A stretch of DNA of 64,000 nucleotides from the NCBI GenBank assembly GCA_934717555.1, contig CAKUYY010000002.1:1-64000 (forward strand). The letters are read 5' to 3'. Of this stretch, positions 38,411-47,351 are shown piece by piece; the stretch's first letter is position 1; each line of letters starts with the position of its first letter. Position numbers and translations under genes: made by a program. The notes under the pieces were generated by a model. That model searched no databases. It worked only from the letters and a program-made list of their open reading frames with translations, and was not told where the DNA came from. The DNA comes from an uncultured Clostridium sp. (GTDB lineage: Bacteria; Bacillota; Clostridia; Oscillospirales; Acutalibacteraceae).

Positions 38411-38447
38411 AGAGGACTGCCGTACAAATAGCGGCAGTCCTCTTTTT
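38411..38447 (+). terminator. Terminator after leuCD
   Basis: Perfect 12-bp stem (38411-38422 with 38432-38443, loop 9), followed by TTTTTGTAT. Confidence 0.88.
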
Positions 38448-38513
38448 GTATAAAAAACTTTATTTATAAAATACGGTTGGTCATATTACCCCAAAAAGAT
38501 TTTCTATGAGCTG

Positions 38514-39020
38514 CTAAAACTCCTTTTCTACAGCCCGCCCTTCCTGCAGGGATGCCGCGGGATCGATGACCCTTTGATTTCGGGAGCCCCTGAATTTCAG
38601 CGTTAAGGTTTTTTCTTCCAGTAGGAAGGGGCCGTCGATGAGGGTGTCAGTTTCCTCCAACAGGCGTTTCCACCCGGGGTTTCTGGAGATTCCTTCTAAA
38701 ATTTGTTCGATGGTATAACCGGTATAGGTGATGACATTCCGCCCACACTGATGGACCTGGTGGGCGAGTTCCGCCATAGGTTCCGCCTGGGAAAAAGGTT
38801 CCCCTCCTGAAAGCGTGACCCCTGCCAACATGGGATTGCTGCGGACTGCCTTTATAATATTCTCCACAGAACTTTGATATCCACCTTCTGGGGAATGGGT
38901 AGCAGGATTATGGCAGCCAGGACAGTGGTGGGGACATCCCTGGGAAAAGACAACCAGGCGGATGCCGGGGCCGTCCACGATAGATTCCCGGATCACACCG
39001 GCTAGTTGTAGTGTTGTCAT
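38514..39020 (-). CDS. nrdG: Anaerobic ribonucleotide reductase activating protein (radical SAM)
   Basis: A 168-residue radical-SAM activase. The cluster motif CPHHCPGC (CX3CX2C) lies near residue 30, followed by the SAM-binding GGEP in TLSGGEPFSQAEPM. It uses reduced 4Fe-4S and SAM to place the glycyl radical on NrdD. The ATG at 39020 follows GGGAGGAAAAAG; the longer open frame has no site. It lies downstream of nrdD, with an imperfect terminator-like hairpin between, probably lowering its expression. Confidence 0.95.
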   Translation of the reverse strand: MTTLQLAGVIRESIVDGPGIRLVVFSQGCPHHCPGCHNPATHSPEGGYQSSVENIIKAVRSNPMLAGVTLSGGEPFSQAEPMAELAHQVHQCGRNVITYTGYTIEQILEGISRNPGWKRLLEETDTLIDGPFLLEEKTLTLKFRGSRNQRVIDPAASLQEGRAVEKEF

Positions 39021-39059
39021 GATTCTTTTTCCTCCCTGTGAAAGAAATGTTTTAAAGGC

Positions 39060-39110
39060 TTTTAAAAACACCCCTGAGAATAGCGGCAAAGCTGTTTCAG
39101 AGGTGTTTTT
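39060..39110 (-). terminator. Imperfect terminator between nrdD and nrdG
   Basis: A 13-bp stem with one mismatch (39065-39077 with 39097-39109), loop 19, flanked by T-runs on both strands. It lies between two genes of one pathway, so it is probably a partial attenuator. Confidence 0.55.
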
Positions 39111-39143
39111 TAGAGGTTGGAATAGACTGGTTTTGGAGGATAA

Positions 39144-41492
39144 TCAGATTTGTTCCATATTACCGGTCCCTGTTCCCAGTGAATGTTTGACGCGGTCGTG
39201 GACTTCCGCCTGTTTGGCGTTATTAAAGCGGTCCAAAGTCCCTACCAGATAACCGGTAATGCGCCGAATACGCTCAAAATTGGGTTGCCCATCCCCTTCT
39301 TTTCTGCCGCACTGCGGACAGACGTCGTTGATAATGCCGGTGTAACCGCATACAGGGTCCCGGTCCACCGGATGATTGATAGAACCATATCCAATCCCGG
39401 ATTCCTTCATACAGCGCACCACCTGTTCAAAGGCTTCCAGATTATCGGAAGGATCGCCGTCCAGTTCGATATAGGAAATATGTCCGCCATTGGTGAGATT
39501 ATGATAAGGGGCCTCTATTTTAATCTTATCCCAGGCGGAAATATCATAATAGACCGGCACATGGAAGGAATTCGTATAATATTCGCGGTCAGTAATACCG
39601 GGGATTTTACCAAACCTTTCCGCGTCCATACGGACAAAGCGGCCGGATAATCCTTCTGCTGGGGTCGCGATCAAAGAGAAATTAAGCCCATATTGCTCTG
39701 TGGCCTCGTCCATGCGTTTTCTCATATGCCCGACAATTTCCAAACCGAGGTTTTGGGATTCTTTGCTCTCTCCATGATGGAACCCTGTCAACGCTTTCAA
39801 GCATTCCGCCAGCCCGATAAAGCCCAAGGTCAGGGTACCGTGTTTGAGCACTTCCCGCACTTCATCCTCCGGCTTTAGCTTTTCGGAATCCAGCCATACA
39901 CCCTGTCCCATCAGGAAGGGGTAATTACGTACCAGCTTTTGAGCTTGGAGCTCAAAACGGTCCAGAAGCTGATCAATGACCAGATCAATTTTCTGATCCA
40001 GCTGTTCAAAGAATAGATCTAAGTTTTTATTGCTCAACAGGGCCAGGCGGGGGAGATTGACAGAAGTAAAGCTCAGATTGCCACGGCCGTTCATGATTTG
40101 ACGGTCGGGGTCGTAATGGTTGGCTGCAACACGGGTGCGGCAGCCCATATAGGCGATTTCTGTTTCCGGATGGCCCGGCTTGTAATATTCCAGATTGAAA
40201 GGCGCGTCGATAAAGGAGAAGTTGGGGAACAGGCGTTTTGCGCTGACACGGCAAGCCAACTTGAATAAATCGTAGTTAGGTTCCCCAGGATTATAGTTTA
40301 CGCCATCCTTGACCTTAAAGATATGGATGGGGAAGATAGGGGTTTCCCCATTACCCAAACCAGCCTCTGTGGCCAGTAGTACATTTTTAATGACCATGCG
40401 GCCTTCCGGGGAAGTATCCATTCCATAGTTGATGGAACTAAATGGAATCTGGGCGCCCGCGCGGGAGTGCATGGTGTTGAGGTTGTGGACAAAGGCTTCC
40501 ATGGCCTGATAAGTGGCCCGGTCGGTTTCCTTGTTGGCGTGACGGAAGGCGAATTTCTGGATTTTATTGGCCATTTTTTCCCCAAAGTGCTCAGAGAGGA
40601 TGGAGAGTTCCGCAGCCATATAGGCTTCCCCATCGTCCAGTTTCGGCAGGGAACCGCTTTTTTCCTTTGCCTGGTTGGTGATTTCCTGGGCAGTGGCTTC
40701 CGGATTTTCGCAATCAGTCAACAGCTCCAGCCCCCTGGCGAGATTCTGCCGATAAATTCTGGCGTAAGTCTTGGCGACCCCTTTGGCCAAGGAATAATCA
40801 AAGTTAGGGATACTTTGCCCCCCGTGCTGGTCGTTCTGATTGGACTGGATAGCGATGCAGGCTAAGGCGGAATAACTGGCGATATCATTGGGTTCTCGAA
40901 GGAAACCGTGCCCTGTGGAAAATCCGCCGGTAAACAGCTTGTCTAGGTCAATTTGGCAGCAGGTGGTAGTCAGGGTGAGAAAATCCAGGTCATGGATGTG
41001 AATATCCCCTTCCCGATGGGCTTTGGCGTGCCTGGGGTCCAGGATATACATCTCATAGAACTGTTTGGCGCCTTCGGAACCATATTTCAGCATGGTTCCC
41101 ATAGCGGTGTCCCCGTCGATATTGGCATTTTCCCGCTTGATATCAGTATCCTTCGCGGATTTGAAGGTCAAATCCTCATAGATTTTCATCAGGCGGGTGT
41201 TCATTTCGCGGTGACGGGTGCGCTCCGCCCGATAAAGGATATATTCTTTGGCGGTGCGGGAATGTCCATTTTCAATTAGAACCCGCTCCACAATATCTTG
41301 GATGTGTTCTACAGAGGGGGCTGTATCATGTTCCTCCTGTTCAATATAGTCCATTACCTGGCGGGCTAGATCCTCTGCGGAGTGGTAGTTATTTCCTCCC
41401 ACGGCCTGCGCGGCCTTGTAAATGGCATTGGCGATTTTTTCAATGTTAAAGGGCGCCTGCCGCCCGTCACGTTTGACAATCGTTTGAATCAT
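39144..41492 (-). CDS. nrdD: Anaerobic (class III) ribonucleoside-triphosphate reductase
   Basis: A 782-residue NrdD. An N-terminal ATP-cone (residues about 1-95, VKRDGRQAPFNIEKIANAI) gives allosteric control. The glycyl-radical barrel follows. Near the C-terminus are a zinc site (CGYTGIINDVCPQCGRKEG) and the glycine loop RRITGYLVGTLDRFNNAK with the RxxGY radical glycine. It reduces NTPs to dNTPs without oxygen, normally using formate or thioredoxin. It is under a consensus promoter with an NrdR box, so repression at high dATP is likely. Confidence 0.97.
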   Translation of the reverse strand: MIQTIVKRDGRQAPFNIEKIANAIYKAAQAVGGNNYHSAEDLARQVMDYIEQEEHDTAPSVEHIQDIVERVLIENGHSRTAKEYILYRAERTRHREMNTRLMKIYEDLTFKSAKDTDIKRENANIDGDTAMGTMLKYGSEGAKQFYEMYILDPRHAKAHREGDIHIHDLDFLTLTTTCCQIDLDKLFTGGFSTGHGFLREPNDIASYSALACIAIQSNQNDQHGGQSIPNFDYSLAKGVAKTYARIYRQNLARGLELLTDCENPEATAQEITNQAKEKSGSLPKLDDGEAYMAAELSILSEHFGEKMANKIQKFAFRHANKETDRATYQAMEAFVHNLNTMHSRAGAQIPFSSINYGMDTSPEGRMVIKNVLLATEAGLGNGETPIFPIHIFKVKDGVNYNPGEPNYDLFKLACRVSAKRLFPNFSFIDAPFNLEYYKPGHPETEIAYMGCRTRVAANHYDPDRQIMNGRGNLSFTSVNLPRLALLSNKNLDLFFEQLDQKIDLVIDQLLDRFELQAQKLVRNYPFLMGQGVWLDSEKLKPEDEVREVLKHGTLTLGFIGLAECLKALTGFHHGESKESQNLGLEIVGHMRKRMDEATEQYGLNFSLIATPAEGLSGRFVRMDAERFGKIPGITDREYYTNSFHVPVYYDISAWDKIKIEAPYHNLTNGGHISYIELDGDPSDNLEAFEQVVRCMKESGIGYGSINHPVDRDPVCGYTGIINDVCPQCGRKEGDGQPNFERIRRITGYLVGTLDRFNNAKQAEVHDRVKHSLGTGTGNMEQI

Positions 41493-41513
41493 TGTGTCAG
41501 CCTCCTATATTTC

Positions 41514-41529
41514 ACACTATATGTTGTGT
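41514..41529 (-). promoter_or_regulatory. NrdR box
   Basis: ACACTATATGTTGTGT matches the NrdR consensus acaCwAtATaTwGtgt at nearly every position. It lies about 22 bp downstream of the -10 box of the nrdD promoter and 22 bp before the ATG. A weaker palindrome around TATATA (41562-41567) sits in the promoter spacer. It may be a second, degenerate box, 43 bp away centre to centre. Confidence 0.75.
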
Positions 41530-41550
41530 CCCTTTTTGAAATGCATGACC

Positions 41551-41579
41551 ATTATATCCCGTATATAGGGGGGTGTCAA
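41551..41579 (-). promoter_or_regulatory. Consensus promoter of nrdDG
   Basis: On the minus strand a perfect TTGACA (41574-41579), 17-bp spacer and perfect TATAAT (41551-41556). This is the strongest promoter match in the window, 59 bp before the nrdD start. Confidence 0.9.
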
Positions 41580-41729
41580 GAGAGGAATTTGTAGAATACA
41601 AAGGGGAAAATACCAGTTGTATTGGTCATTTAGGAGGGAACTTTTTTCGAACTTCCCAGAAAACCAGGAGTCTTCCGGCTTTAACTTAGGGAAAAAAGAG
41701 AATTTCGCACCATGGAAAAAATAAAAAAT

Positions 41730-43292
41730 TTAAGTATGGTTTGGCAAAGATTCATAAACGCGTCTGCGAGTGAAAAGGCCTTTGATCCACTGTAATTCTT
41801 CCCTGCCGATACAGCGGGTAAGGAAAAGCAGGGCAAAATAGCAGATGGTCATAGTGAAGATTTCAAAGAACACTTTGGACAGGGAAGAGGAAAAAGAAAG
41901 CCCCAAATGCCCCATGGAGAGAAGGAGAAAGCCCGGAAGAGCCACAGAAAGAATAGGCTTTAGCAGCCAGTTGGCCACTTGAAATTGCAGCTGGGTGACT
42001 TTTAGCAGGCGGGCAATGCTAAGGATGGAATTTAAAATTTCGCTGACAAAAATGACGATGATGACGCCTTTGAGACCGCAGAGAGGCAGCAATGTAAAAA
42101 TAAGAAAAACCCGGATCACGGAATCAATCATGTTGTAGGAAAGATAACTGAGCTGCTCGTTGAGCCCCTTGAGCATACCATCTACTACACTATCCAGATA
42201 CATCAGCGGGATAATAGGCGCTAAGATACGAATATACACACCCGGTTCCGGATCGTTGTAGATCAGTATCCCCAAATCGCCGGCAAAAAACACAAAGATG
42301 CCTGTCACCAGGATAGAAAACAGCAGGGTAATCTGAAAGACGCGCTTAGAAATATACTGGATGTTGCGCTTGTGGTGTTTGGCGTTGGCTTCTGAGAATT
42401 CCGGGATCAAAAGCATAGAAAAGGAGGAGAGGAAGGCGGAAGGAAAGGTGAGAACCGGCATCACCATACCGGTAAGCATCCCGTAACCGGAGAGTGATTT
42501 TTGATAAGAGGCCCCGTTTTTTTTCAGCCCTGCGGGAATCATCAGATTTTCCACCATGGAAAGGCCGGAACGAAGGCAGGAACTGGCGGTCACAGGCAGG
42601 CAGATGCTCATTACTTTTCGGAACAGCCCGGGATACTTTTGTCGTTTGACATGGATTTTATGTACCTCCAGGTAATACAGAAAAAAGGAATACCCACAAG
42701 AGAGAATCTCAGCACCGGTTGTTCCCAAAACGATGGCACAGCAGGCGTATTCCAGCCCTTTTGGAGCCAACGTTCCAATTAGAAGGGCAAAAATAGCCAT
42801 TTCAATCAACTGTTCCAAGAGTTGCTCACTGGCTGTTTTAATTACTTTGCGGACGGCATAGAAATACCCCCGGAAGCAGGCGGAAATCGCCATAAAAGGA
42901 AGGCTGGGGGCCAGTAGTTTCAAGGGAAGGATGGAACGGGCGTCATGGAGGATCTGATTTCCCATCAAATCTGCCATACTCAGAAGGATTCCTCCAGCGC
43001 ATATACTCAAGAAAAGGCTGAGCCAGAAACATTTTGAGGTGACGCTTTTGGCTTTACCGGGATTATTTTCCGCTAGGGCATCCGTTACCAACCGGGTGAC
43101 CGCCAGGCTGATACCGGAAGTAGCCAGTGTAGAAATAAAAAAATAGATGGTACAAACCAATTGGTACAGGCCGATTCCTTCCGGACCAATTTGATTGGAG
43201 AGGTAAACGCGGAAAGAAATACCAATGGTACGGGATAATAGAGTCGCCCCGGTTAGCAGCAACGCATTCATTAAAAATGCTTTCTTTTTCAT
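41730..43292 (-). CDS. SpoVB-like polysaccharide/lipid flippase (MOP superfamily)
   Basis: A 520-residue integral membrane protein with about 14 hydrophobic segments. The N-terminal LLLTGATLLSRTIGISFRVYLSNQIGPEGIGLYQL is typical of SpoVB/MurJ-like exporters, which move lipid-linked sugar precursors across the membrane. SpoVB in Bacillus works in spore cortex formation, but Clostridia often have several paralogues. The ATG at 43292 follows AGGTGAAG; an in-frame GTG is 9 bases earlier. Upstream on the minus strand CATATCAT (43347-43354) with GCATATA 12 bp before it is vaguely like a sporulation sigma-E promoter but with short spacing. Confidence 0.88.
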   Translation of the reverse strand: MKKKAFLMNALLLTGATLLSRTIGISFRVYLSNQIGPEGIGLYQLVCTIYFFISTLATSGISLAVTRLVTDALAENNPGKAKSVTSKCFWLSLFLSICAGGILLSMADLMGNQILHDARSILPLKLLAPSLPFMAISACFRGYFYAVRKVIKTASEQLLEQLIEMAIFALLIGTLAPKGLEYACCAIVLGTTGAEILSCGYSFFLYYLEVHKIHVKRQKYPGLFRKVMSICLPVTASSCLRSGLSMVENLMIPAGLKKNGASYQKSLSGYGMLTGMVMPVLTFPSAFLSSFSMLLIPEFSEANAKHHKRNIQYISKRVFQITLLFSILVTGIFVFFAGDLGILIYNDPEPGVYIRILAPIIPLMYLDSVVDGMLKGLNEQLSYLSYNMIDSVIRVFLIFTLLPLCGLKGVIIVIFVSEILNSILSIARLLKVTQLQFQVANWLLKPILSVALPGFLLLSMGHLGLSFSSSLSKVFFEIFTMTICYFALLFLTRCIGREELQWIKGLFTRRRVYESLPNHT

Positions 43293-43662
43293 AATCTTCA
43301 CCTATATTGTTATATGGCATCCAAAAATTTGTTTTACCAGGCAAATATGATATGGTAACAAAAAAATATATGCCAAAGAAAAAAGGAGTATGTGTTTGGA
43401 AAATCGCAAGGGAACCAAATGATATCAGGAATATGACAGATTATCAGTTTTTTCCGTTCTATCTTATGCTAAAATAAAGCGTATTACTGGAGGATAAAAA
43501 CATAGAGATTATATGATGAATGATAGATTTTTCCCGATTGTTCATGTTTTTGCCATGGATATTGCTAGAAAAATATGATAAGATTGGTATATAAAATCAC
43601 AAAGATTACAAGAAAGCGGGTGAACCATCATCAAAAGGGAATTCGATCAAGTATTTGCTATC
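43293..43662. other. Intergenic region, divergent, with an in-frame upstream extension of the next gene
   Basis: AT-rich sequence between two divergent genes. It should hold both promoters, but I find no consensus pair. A 21-codon frame near 43516 (after GGAGGATAAAAAC) is too short to support. The final 36 bases (43627-43662) are coding in frame with the GNAT gene but have no standard start codon. Confidence 0.4.
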
Positions 43663-44136
43663 ATGGAGGAAGCGTTTCCAAAAGAGGAAATCCGTACCTA
43701 TGAAGGGCAACTCAATTTATTGGAAAACCCCTATTATTGGCTGAAAAGAAAGATGGACGAGGAAGGAAATCTTACTGCCTTTCTGGCGGTATGGGAATTT
43801 GAGGAATTTAGTTTTGTGGAACATTTAGCGGTAAGCCGGGAATTTAGGGGGAATGGCATTGGCGGCCTGATGATGCGGGAATACATACAGCAGAGCGTCA
43901 AACCTGTGGTTCTGGAAGTGGAATTGCCTGAAACAGATATTGCGAAACGGCGCATCGCCTTTTATGAGCGTTTGGGTTTCCAGCTGAATGATTTTGCCTA
44001 TCAACAGCCCCCCATGCGCAAGGGACACGGATGGTATCCGCTGATGATTATGAGTTTTCCCAGTTCTCTGACAGAAGAGGAATTTGAACCCATAAAGAAA
44101 AAAATCTATCGGGAAGTTTACCAGACCCGGGAATAA
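43663..44136 (+). CDS. GNAT family N-acetyltransferase (true start probably upstream)
   Basis: A 157-residue acetyltransferase from the first ATG. It shows VEHLAVSREFRGNGIGGLMM (acetyl-CoA loop RGNGIG) and RRIAFYERLGFQLND, both normal. The ATG at 43663 has no ribosome binding site and begins inside the first helix. Twelve upstream in-frame codons read IIKREFDQVFAI, exactly the missing first strand of a GNAT fold, bounded by a stop at 43621 and preceded by GCGGGTGA. Translation may start at ATC (43627 or 43630) or the original start codon has mutated. The acceptor is unknown. Confidence 0.8.
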   Translation: MEEAFPKEEIRTYEGQLNLLENPYYWLKRKMDEEGNLTAFLAVWEFEEFSFVEHLAVSREFRGNGIGGLMMREYIQQSVKPVVLEVELPETDIAKRRIAFYERLGFQLNDFAYQQPPMRKGHGWYPLMIMSFPSSLTEEEFEPIKKKIYREVYQTRE

Positions 44137-44309
44137 AGGCAAAGGTTTTTTAAAGAGGATAAAAGAATTATGATCCGATAGAGCAGGTGGGCAAAGAATA
44201 GGGGCCTTATCGAAAGAATAGCGATTTCCAATTTTCCTATTCTACACAATATGTACTTACCAACAAAAACAATAGGCTAAGAGAGCCAATACAGAGGAGG
44301 AAATAGACA

Positions 44310-45197
44310 ATGGAGGAGACAAACAGAAAGGATTATGTGATTGTAACCGATTCAACAGCGGATCTTTCTCCGGAATTGATACAGCAATTGGAAATCAAGG
44401 TTATTCCTCTTCAGTTTGTGATAGACGACCATACATATCTCAATTATCCCGATGGAAGGGAAATGAGTGAAAAAGCATTTTATCAGATGCTCAGAAATCA
44501 AAAAACAGCGATAACGGTACAGATCAATGTTTCCCGTTTTTTGGAGTTTTTTGAACCAATCCTGCAAGAGGGGAAAGATATCTTGTATATTGCCTTTTCC
44601 TCTGGATTAAGCGGTACCTATCATTCTTCCCTCATGGCTCGTGAAGAGTTGGAAACGAAATATCCGGAAAGACGTATTTATATTTGTGATTCCTTAGCGG
44701 CCTCTATGGGGGAAGGCTTGTTGGTTTATCACGCGGTCATGGAAAAACGTAAGGGAAAAGATATCGAGGATGTATATCAGTGGGTGGACGGCCATAAAAA
44801 GAATCTGTGCCATTGGTTTACGGTAGATGATCTGCACCATCTCAAACGGGGAGGCAGGGTTTCTTCCGCTACTGCTTTACTGGGAACCATGCTGGGCATA
44901 AAACCGGTGCTGCATGTGGACGATGAAGGGCACTTGGTCAATGTGGATAAAGTAAGAGGCAGACGCCAATCCTTACAGGCTATGGTACAAAAGATGCACC
45001 AGACATGTGTCCATCCCGAGCAGCAGATGATTTTTATCAGCCACGGGGATTGCCAGGAGGATGCGCAGGCGCTGGCGAATATGATACGGGAAGACATGCA
45101 GGTCAAGGATATTGTGATGCATTATATTGGCCCGGTAATTGGAGCCCATTCCGGCCCAGGGACAGTAGCCCTGTTTTTCCTGGGTACCAAAAGATAA
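44310..45197 (+). CDS. DegV family fatty-acid-binding protein
   Basis: A 295-residue DegV protein: TDSTADLSPELIQQLEIKV at the N-terminus, FSSGLSGTYHS (fatty-acid carboxylate site) and DDLHHLKRGGRVSSATA before the C-terminal domain. The family binds long-chain fatty acids and works as FakB for the kinase FakA in phospholipid synthesis. Clostridia carry many paralogues, and no fakA is near. CAGAGGAGGAAATAGACA precedes the ATG. Monocistronic, followed by about 290 nt of repeat-rich sequence and a terminator. Confidence 0.93.
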   Translation: MEETNRKDYVIVTDSTADLSPELIQQLEIKVIPLQFVIDDHTYLNYPDGREMSEKAFYQMLRNQKTAITVQINVSRFLEFFEPILQEGKDILYIAFSSGLSGTYHSSLMAREELETKYPERRIYICDSLAASMGEGLLVYHAVMEKRKGKDIEDVYQWVDGHKKNLCHWFTVDDLHHLKRGGRVSSATALLGTMLGIKPVLHVDDEGHLVNVDKVRGRRQSLQAMVQKMHQTCVHPEQQMIFISHGDCQEDAQALANMIREDMQVKDIVMHYIGPVIGAHSGPGTVALFFLGTKR

Positions 45198-45480
45198 TAT
45201 AAAGTTTTATGCCTATGCTTCCTATGGTGGGGAATATTACACGCTGGGCTTTCTCTGAATATCTGTGCTAAGGCATGAAAATTTTGCACAAGCTTTTTCA
45301 AAAACTTGCAGGGTGGAGAGACGGCGCTCTTCCACCTCCATTGCATAGGACAAACTCTCCGGGTTCTCGCAAGCTCAGTAGGGGAGGACAAACCGCCCCC
45401 CGGAAAGTTCGACTGAGGGGCGGTTTGTCTTCCCCTCAGCTTGTGTAATTTACTGATTTCACTTATTTTTTGGGCAGACT
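45198..45480. other. Repeat-rich intergenic island downstream of degV
   Basis: No gene. It contains the dispersed hairpin element (minus orientation, 45278-45318) and a long inverted repeat (45381-45399 with 45417-45435: 19 pairs, one G-T, loop 17). The right half of the latter, GGTTTG followed by a TCTTCCCC and CTCAGCTT run, resembles 53131-53156 in the island after the MnmM-like gene. The region ends in the terminator at 45482. Confidence 0.6.
45278..45318 (-). repeat. Dispersed hairpin repeat, copy A
   Basis: Read on the minus strand: CTCCACCC, then a stem around TTTTTGAAAAA, then AAAATTTT. It aligns with copies at 53209-53249 and 61161-61195. The stem sequence differs from copy B but is still self-complementary. 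Confidence 0.5.
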
Positions 45481-45481
45481 G

Positions 45482-45510
45482 ACACGCAGAAAATCTGCGT
45501 GTTTTTTTCT
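45482..45510 (+). terminator. Terminator before the ABC exporter operon
   Basis: Perfect 9-bp stem (45482-45490 with 45494-45502, loop 3) followed by a T-run. It ends the degV transcript or the repeat island. A TATAAT-like box at about 45540 may start the exporter operon; I see no clear -35. Confidence 0.85.
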
Positions 45511-45611
45511 GTTTTTCTCTCTGATCTAATAAAAATCTGATATAATAAAGTATTATAATCCATTTCTATATGTAAAAATTAGGAATAGAGGCGGTAGGAG
45601 GTTATCATAGC

Positions 45612-47351
45612 ATGTTTCGGTTGGCGCGCTTTTTAAAGGCGTATAAAAAGCAGGTGATATTAGGGCCGATTTTTAAATTAACAGAGGCTATTTTTGAATT
45701 GATCGTGCCCCTTGTCATGGCAAATATCATCGATGTGGGGATTTATCACCGGGATGTAAACCATGTGCTCTGGATGGGTGCCCTAATGATTGGGTTGGGA
45801 GCGGTGGGCCTTGCCTGTGCGCTTACCTGCCAGTACTTTGCTTCGGTAGCATCCCAGGGATTTGGCACAACTTTGCGTAACAAGCTGTTTTCCCACATCA
45901 ATTCTTTTTCCCATGCGGAAATTGACCGGTTTGGGACGCCGTCGCTCATTACCCGCCTGACCAATGACGTCAATCAACTGCAATACGCAGTCGCTATGCT
46001 GATCCGCCTGGTGGTGCGGGCTCCTTTTCTGGCGATTGGGGCTATGGTGATGGCCATTTCGATCGACGCAAAGCTTGCGGTTGTCCTGCTCATCGCCATG
46101 CCGCTGATTGTATTGGCCTTATATTTCATTATGAGCCGTACAGTTCCTCTGTACCGTACCATCCAGAAGAAGCTGGACAGGATTTCCTTAGTCTCCCGGG
46201 AAAATTTGGCGGGTGTGCGGGTGATCCGGGCTTTTTCCAAACAGAAGATGGAAAGAGAAAGGTTCTGCGATGCCAGCGAAGATTTGGCCCGCACTTCGAT
46301 CCGGGTGGGAAAAGTATCCGCCCTGCTCAATCCGGTTACCTTTGTCATTATGAATTTGGGGATTGTGGCAATTGTATGGTTTGGAGGATTCCGGGTACAG
46401 GAAGGCAGTATGACTCAGGGGGAGATTATCGCCTTTGTCAATTACATGACCCAGATTTTACTGGCTTTGATCGTTGTGGCCAACCTGGTCATTACCTTTA
46501 CCAAAGCGGCGGCTTCCGCTGTGCGTGTCAATGAAGTCTTAGATACCCAGGCTTCTGTAAAGGAAGAAAACAGCGGTGAAATCTCAGTAGAGAGCCGTCC
46601 GGATCTTCCCAAGATCCAGTTCCAAGATGTAGTTTTCCGATATGGGCAGGCGGAGGAAGCGTCGTTAGAAGGGATATCCCTGTGTATTATGCCCGGGCAG
46701 ACCGTTGGGATCATAGGGGGGACTGGTTCCGGTAAATCCACGTTAGTGAACTTAATTCCCCGCCTTTACGATATCCAAGAGGGAAAAATTCTGGTGGACG
46801 GTGTGGATGTCAGGAAATATCCTTTCCATCAGCTGCGCCAAAAGATAGGTATGGTTCCCCAGCGGGCGGTGCTGTTCGCGGGTACCATCGCTGAGAATAT
46901 GAGATGGGGAAAACAGGACGCGACAGAAGAAGAAATGAAGCGCGCTTTGACCATCGCCCAGGCGTGGGATTTTGTGGAAAAGCTGCCCAAAGGGCTGCAA
47001 TCTGAAGTAACCCAGGAAGGAAAGAATTTTTCCGGCGGACAGCGCCAAAGGCTGACGATCGCCAGGGCTTTGGTGGGACGGCCGGATATTCTCATCTTGG
47101 ATGATAGTTCCAGTGCCTTGGACTTCGCCACCGACGCCGCGCTGCGCCGGGCGCTGCGTGAGGAAACTAAGGCAATGACAGTGTTGATGGTATCCCAGCG
47201 CGCCAGTACCATCCGAGATGCCGACCAGATCGTGGTATTGGACGACGGAAAAGCGGCGGGGGTTGGGACCCATCAGCAGCTGATGGAAAGCTGTGAAGTC
47301 TATCGGGAGATTTGCCTTTCCCAGTTGAGTGCAGAGGAGGCGGCGAGATGA
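45612..47351 (+). CDS. Heterodimeric ABC exporter, subunit 1 (degenerate catalytic site)
   Basis: A 579-residue half-transporter: six-helix membrane domain (about 1-310), then an ATPase with Walker A GGTGSGKSTLVNL, signature FSGGQRQRLTIARAL and Walker B ILILDDSSSALD. The residue after the Walker B aspartate is Asp where the catalytic Glu belongs. That is the hallmark of the degenerate subunit of TM287/288-, BmrC/D- or LmrC/D-type pairs. Likely exports a drug or lipid; the substrate is unknown. TAGGAGG lies about 12 bases before the ATG. Its stop overlaps the next start (ATGA). Confidence 0.92.
   Translation: MFRLARFLKAYKKQVILGPIFKLTEAIFELIVPLVMANIIDVGIYHRDVNHVLWMGALMIGLGAVGLACALTCQYFASVASQGFGTTLRNKLFSHINSFSHAEIDRFGTPSLITRLTNDVNQLQYAVAMLIRLVVRAPFLAIGAMVMAISIDAKLAVVLLIAMPLIVLALYFIMSRTVPLYRTIQKKLDRISLVSRENLAGVRVIRAFSKQKMERERFCDASEDLARTSIRVGKVSALLNPVTFVIMNLGIVAIVWFGGFRVQEGSMTQGEIIAFVNYMTQILLALIVVANLVITFTKAAASAVRVNEVLDTQASVKEENSGEISVESRPDLPKIQFQDVVFRYGQAEEASLEGISLCIMPGQTVGIIGGTGSGKSTLVNLIPRLYDIQEGKILVDGVDVRKYPFHQLRQKIGMVPQRAVLFAGTIAENMRWGKQDATEEEMKRALTIAQAWDFVEKLPKGLQSEVTQEGKNFSGGQRQRLTIARALVGRPDILILDDSSSALDFATDAALRRALREETKAMTVLMVSQRASTIRDADQIVVLDDGKAAGVGTHQQLMESCEVYREICLSQLSAEEAAR

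Noticed and set aside
43516..43581. 21-codon frame after GGAGGATAAAAAC
   Set aside because: Too short and featureless, spacing from the site to the ATG is long, and no conservation can be tested.
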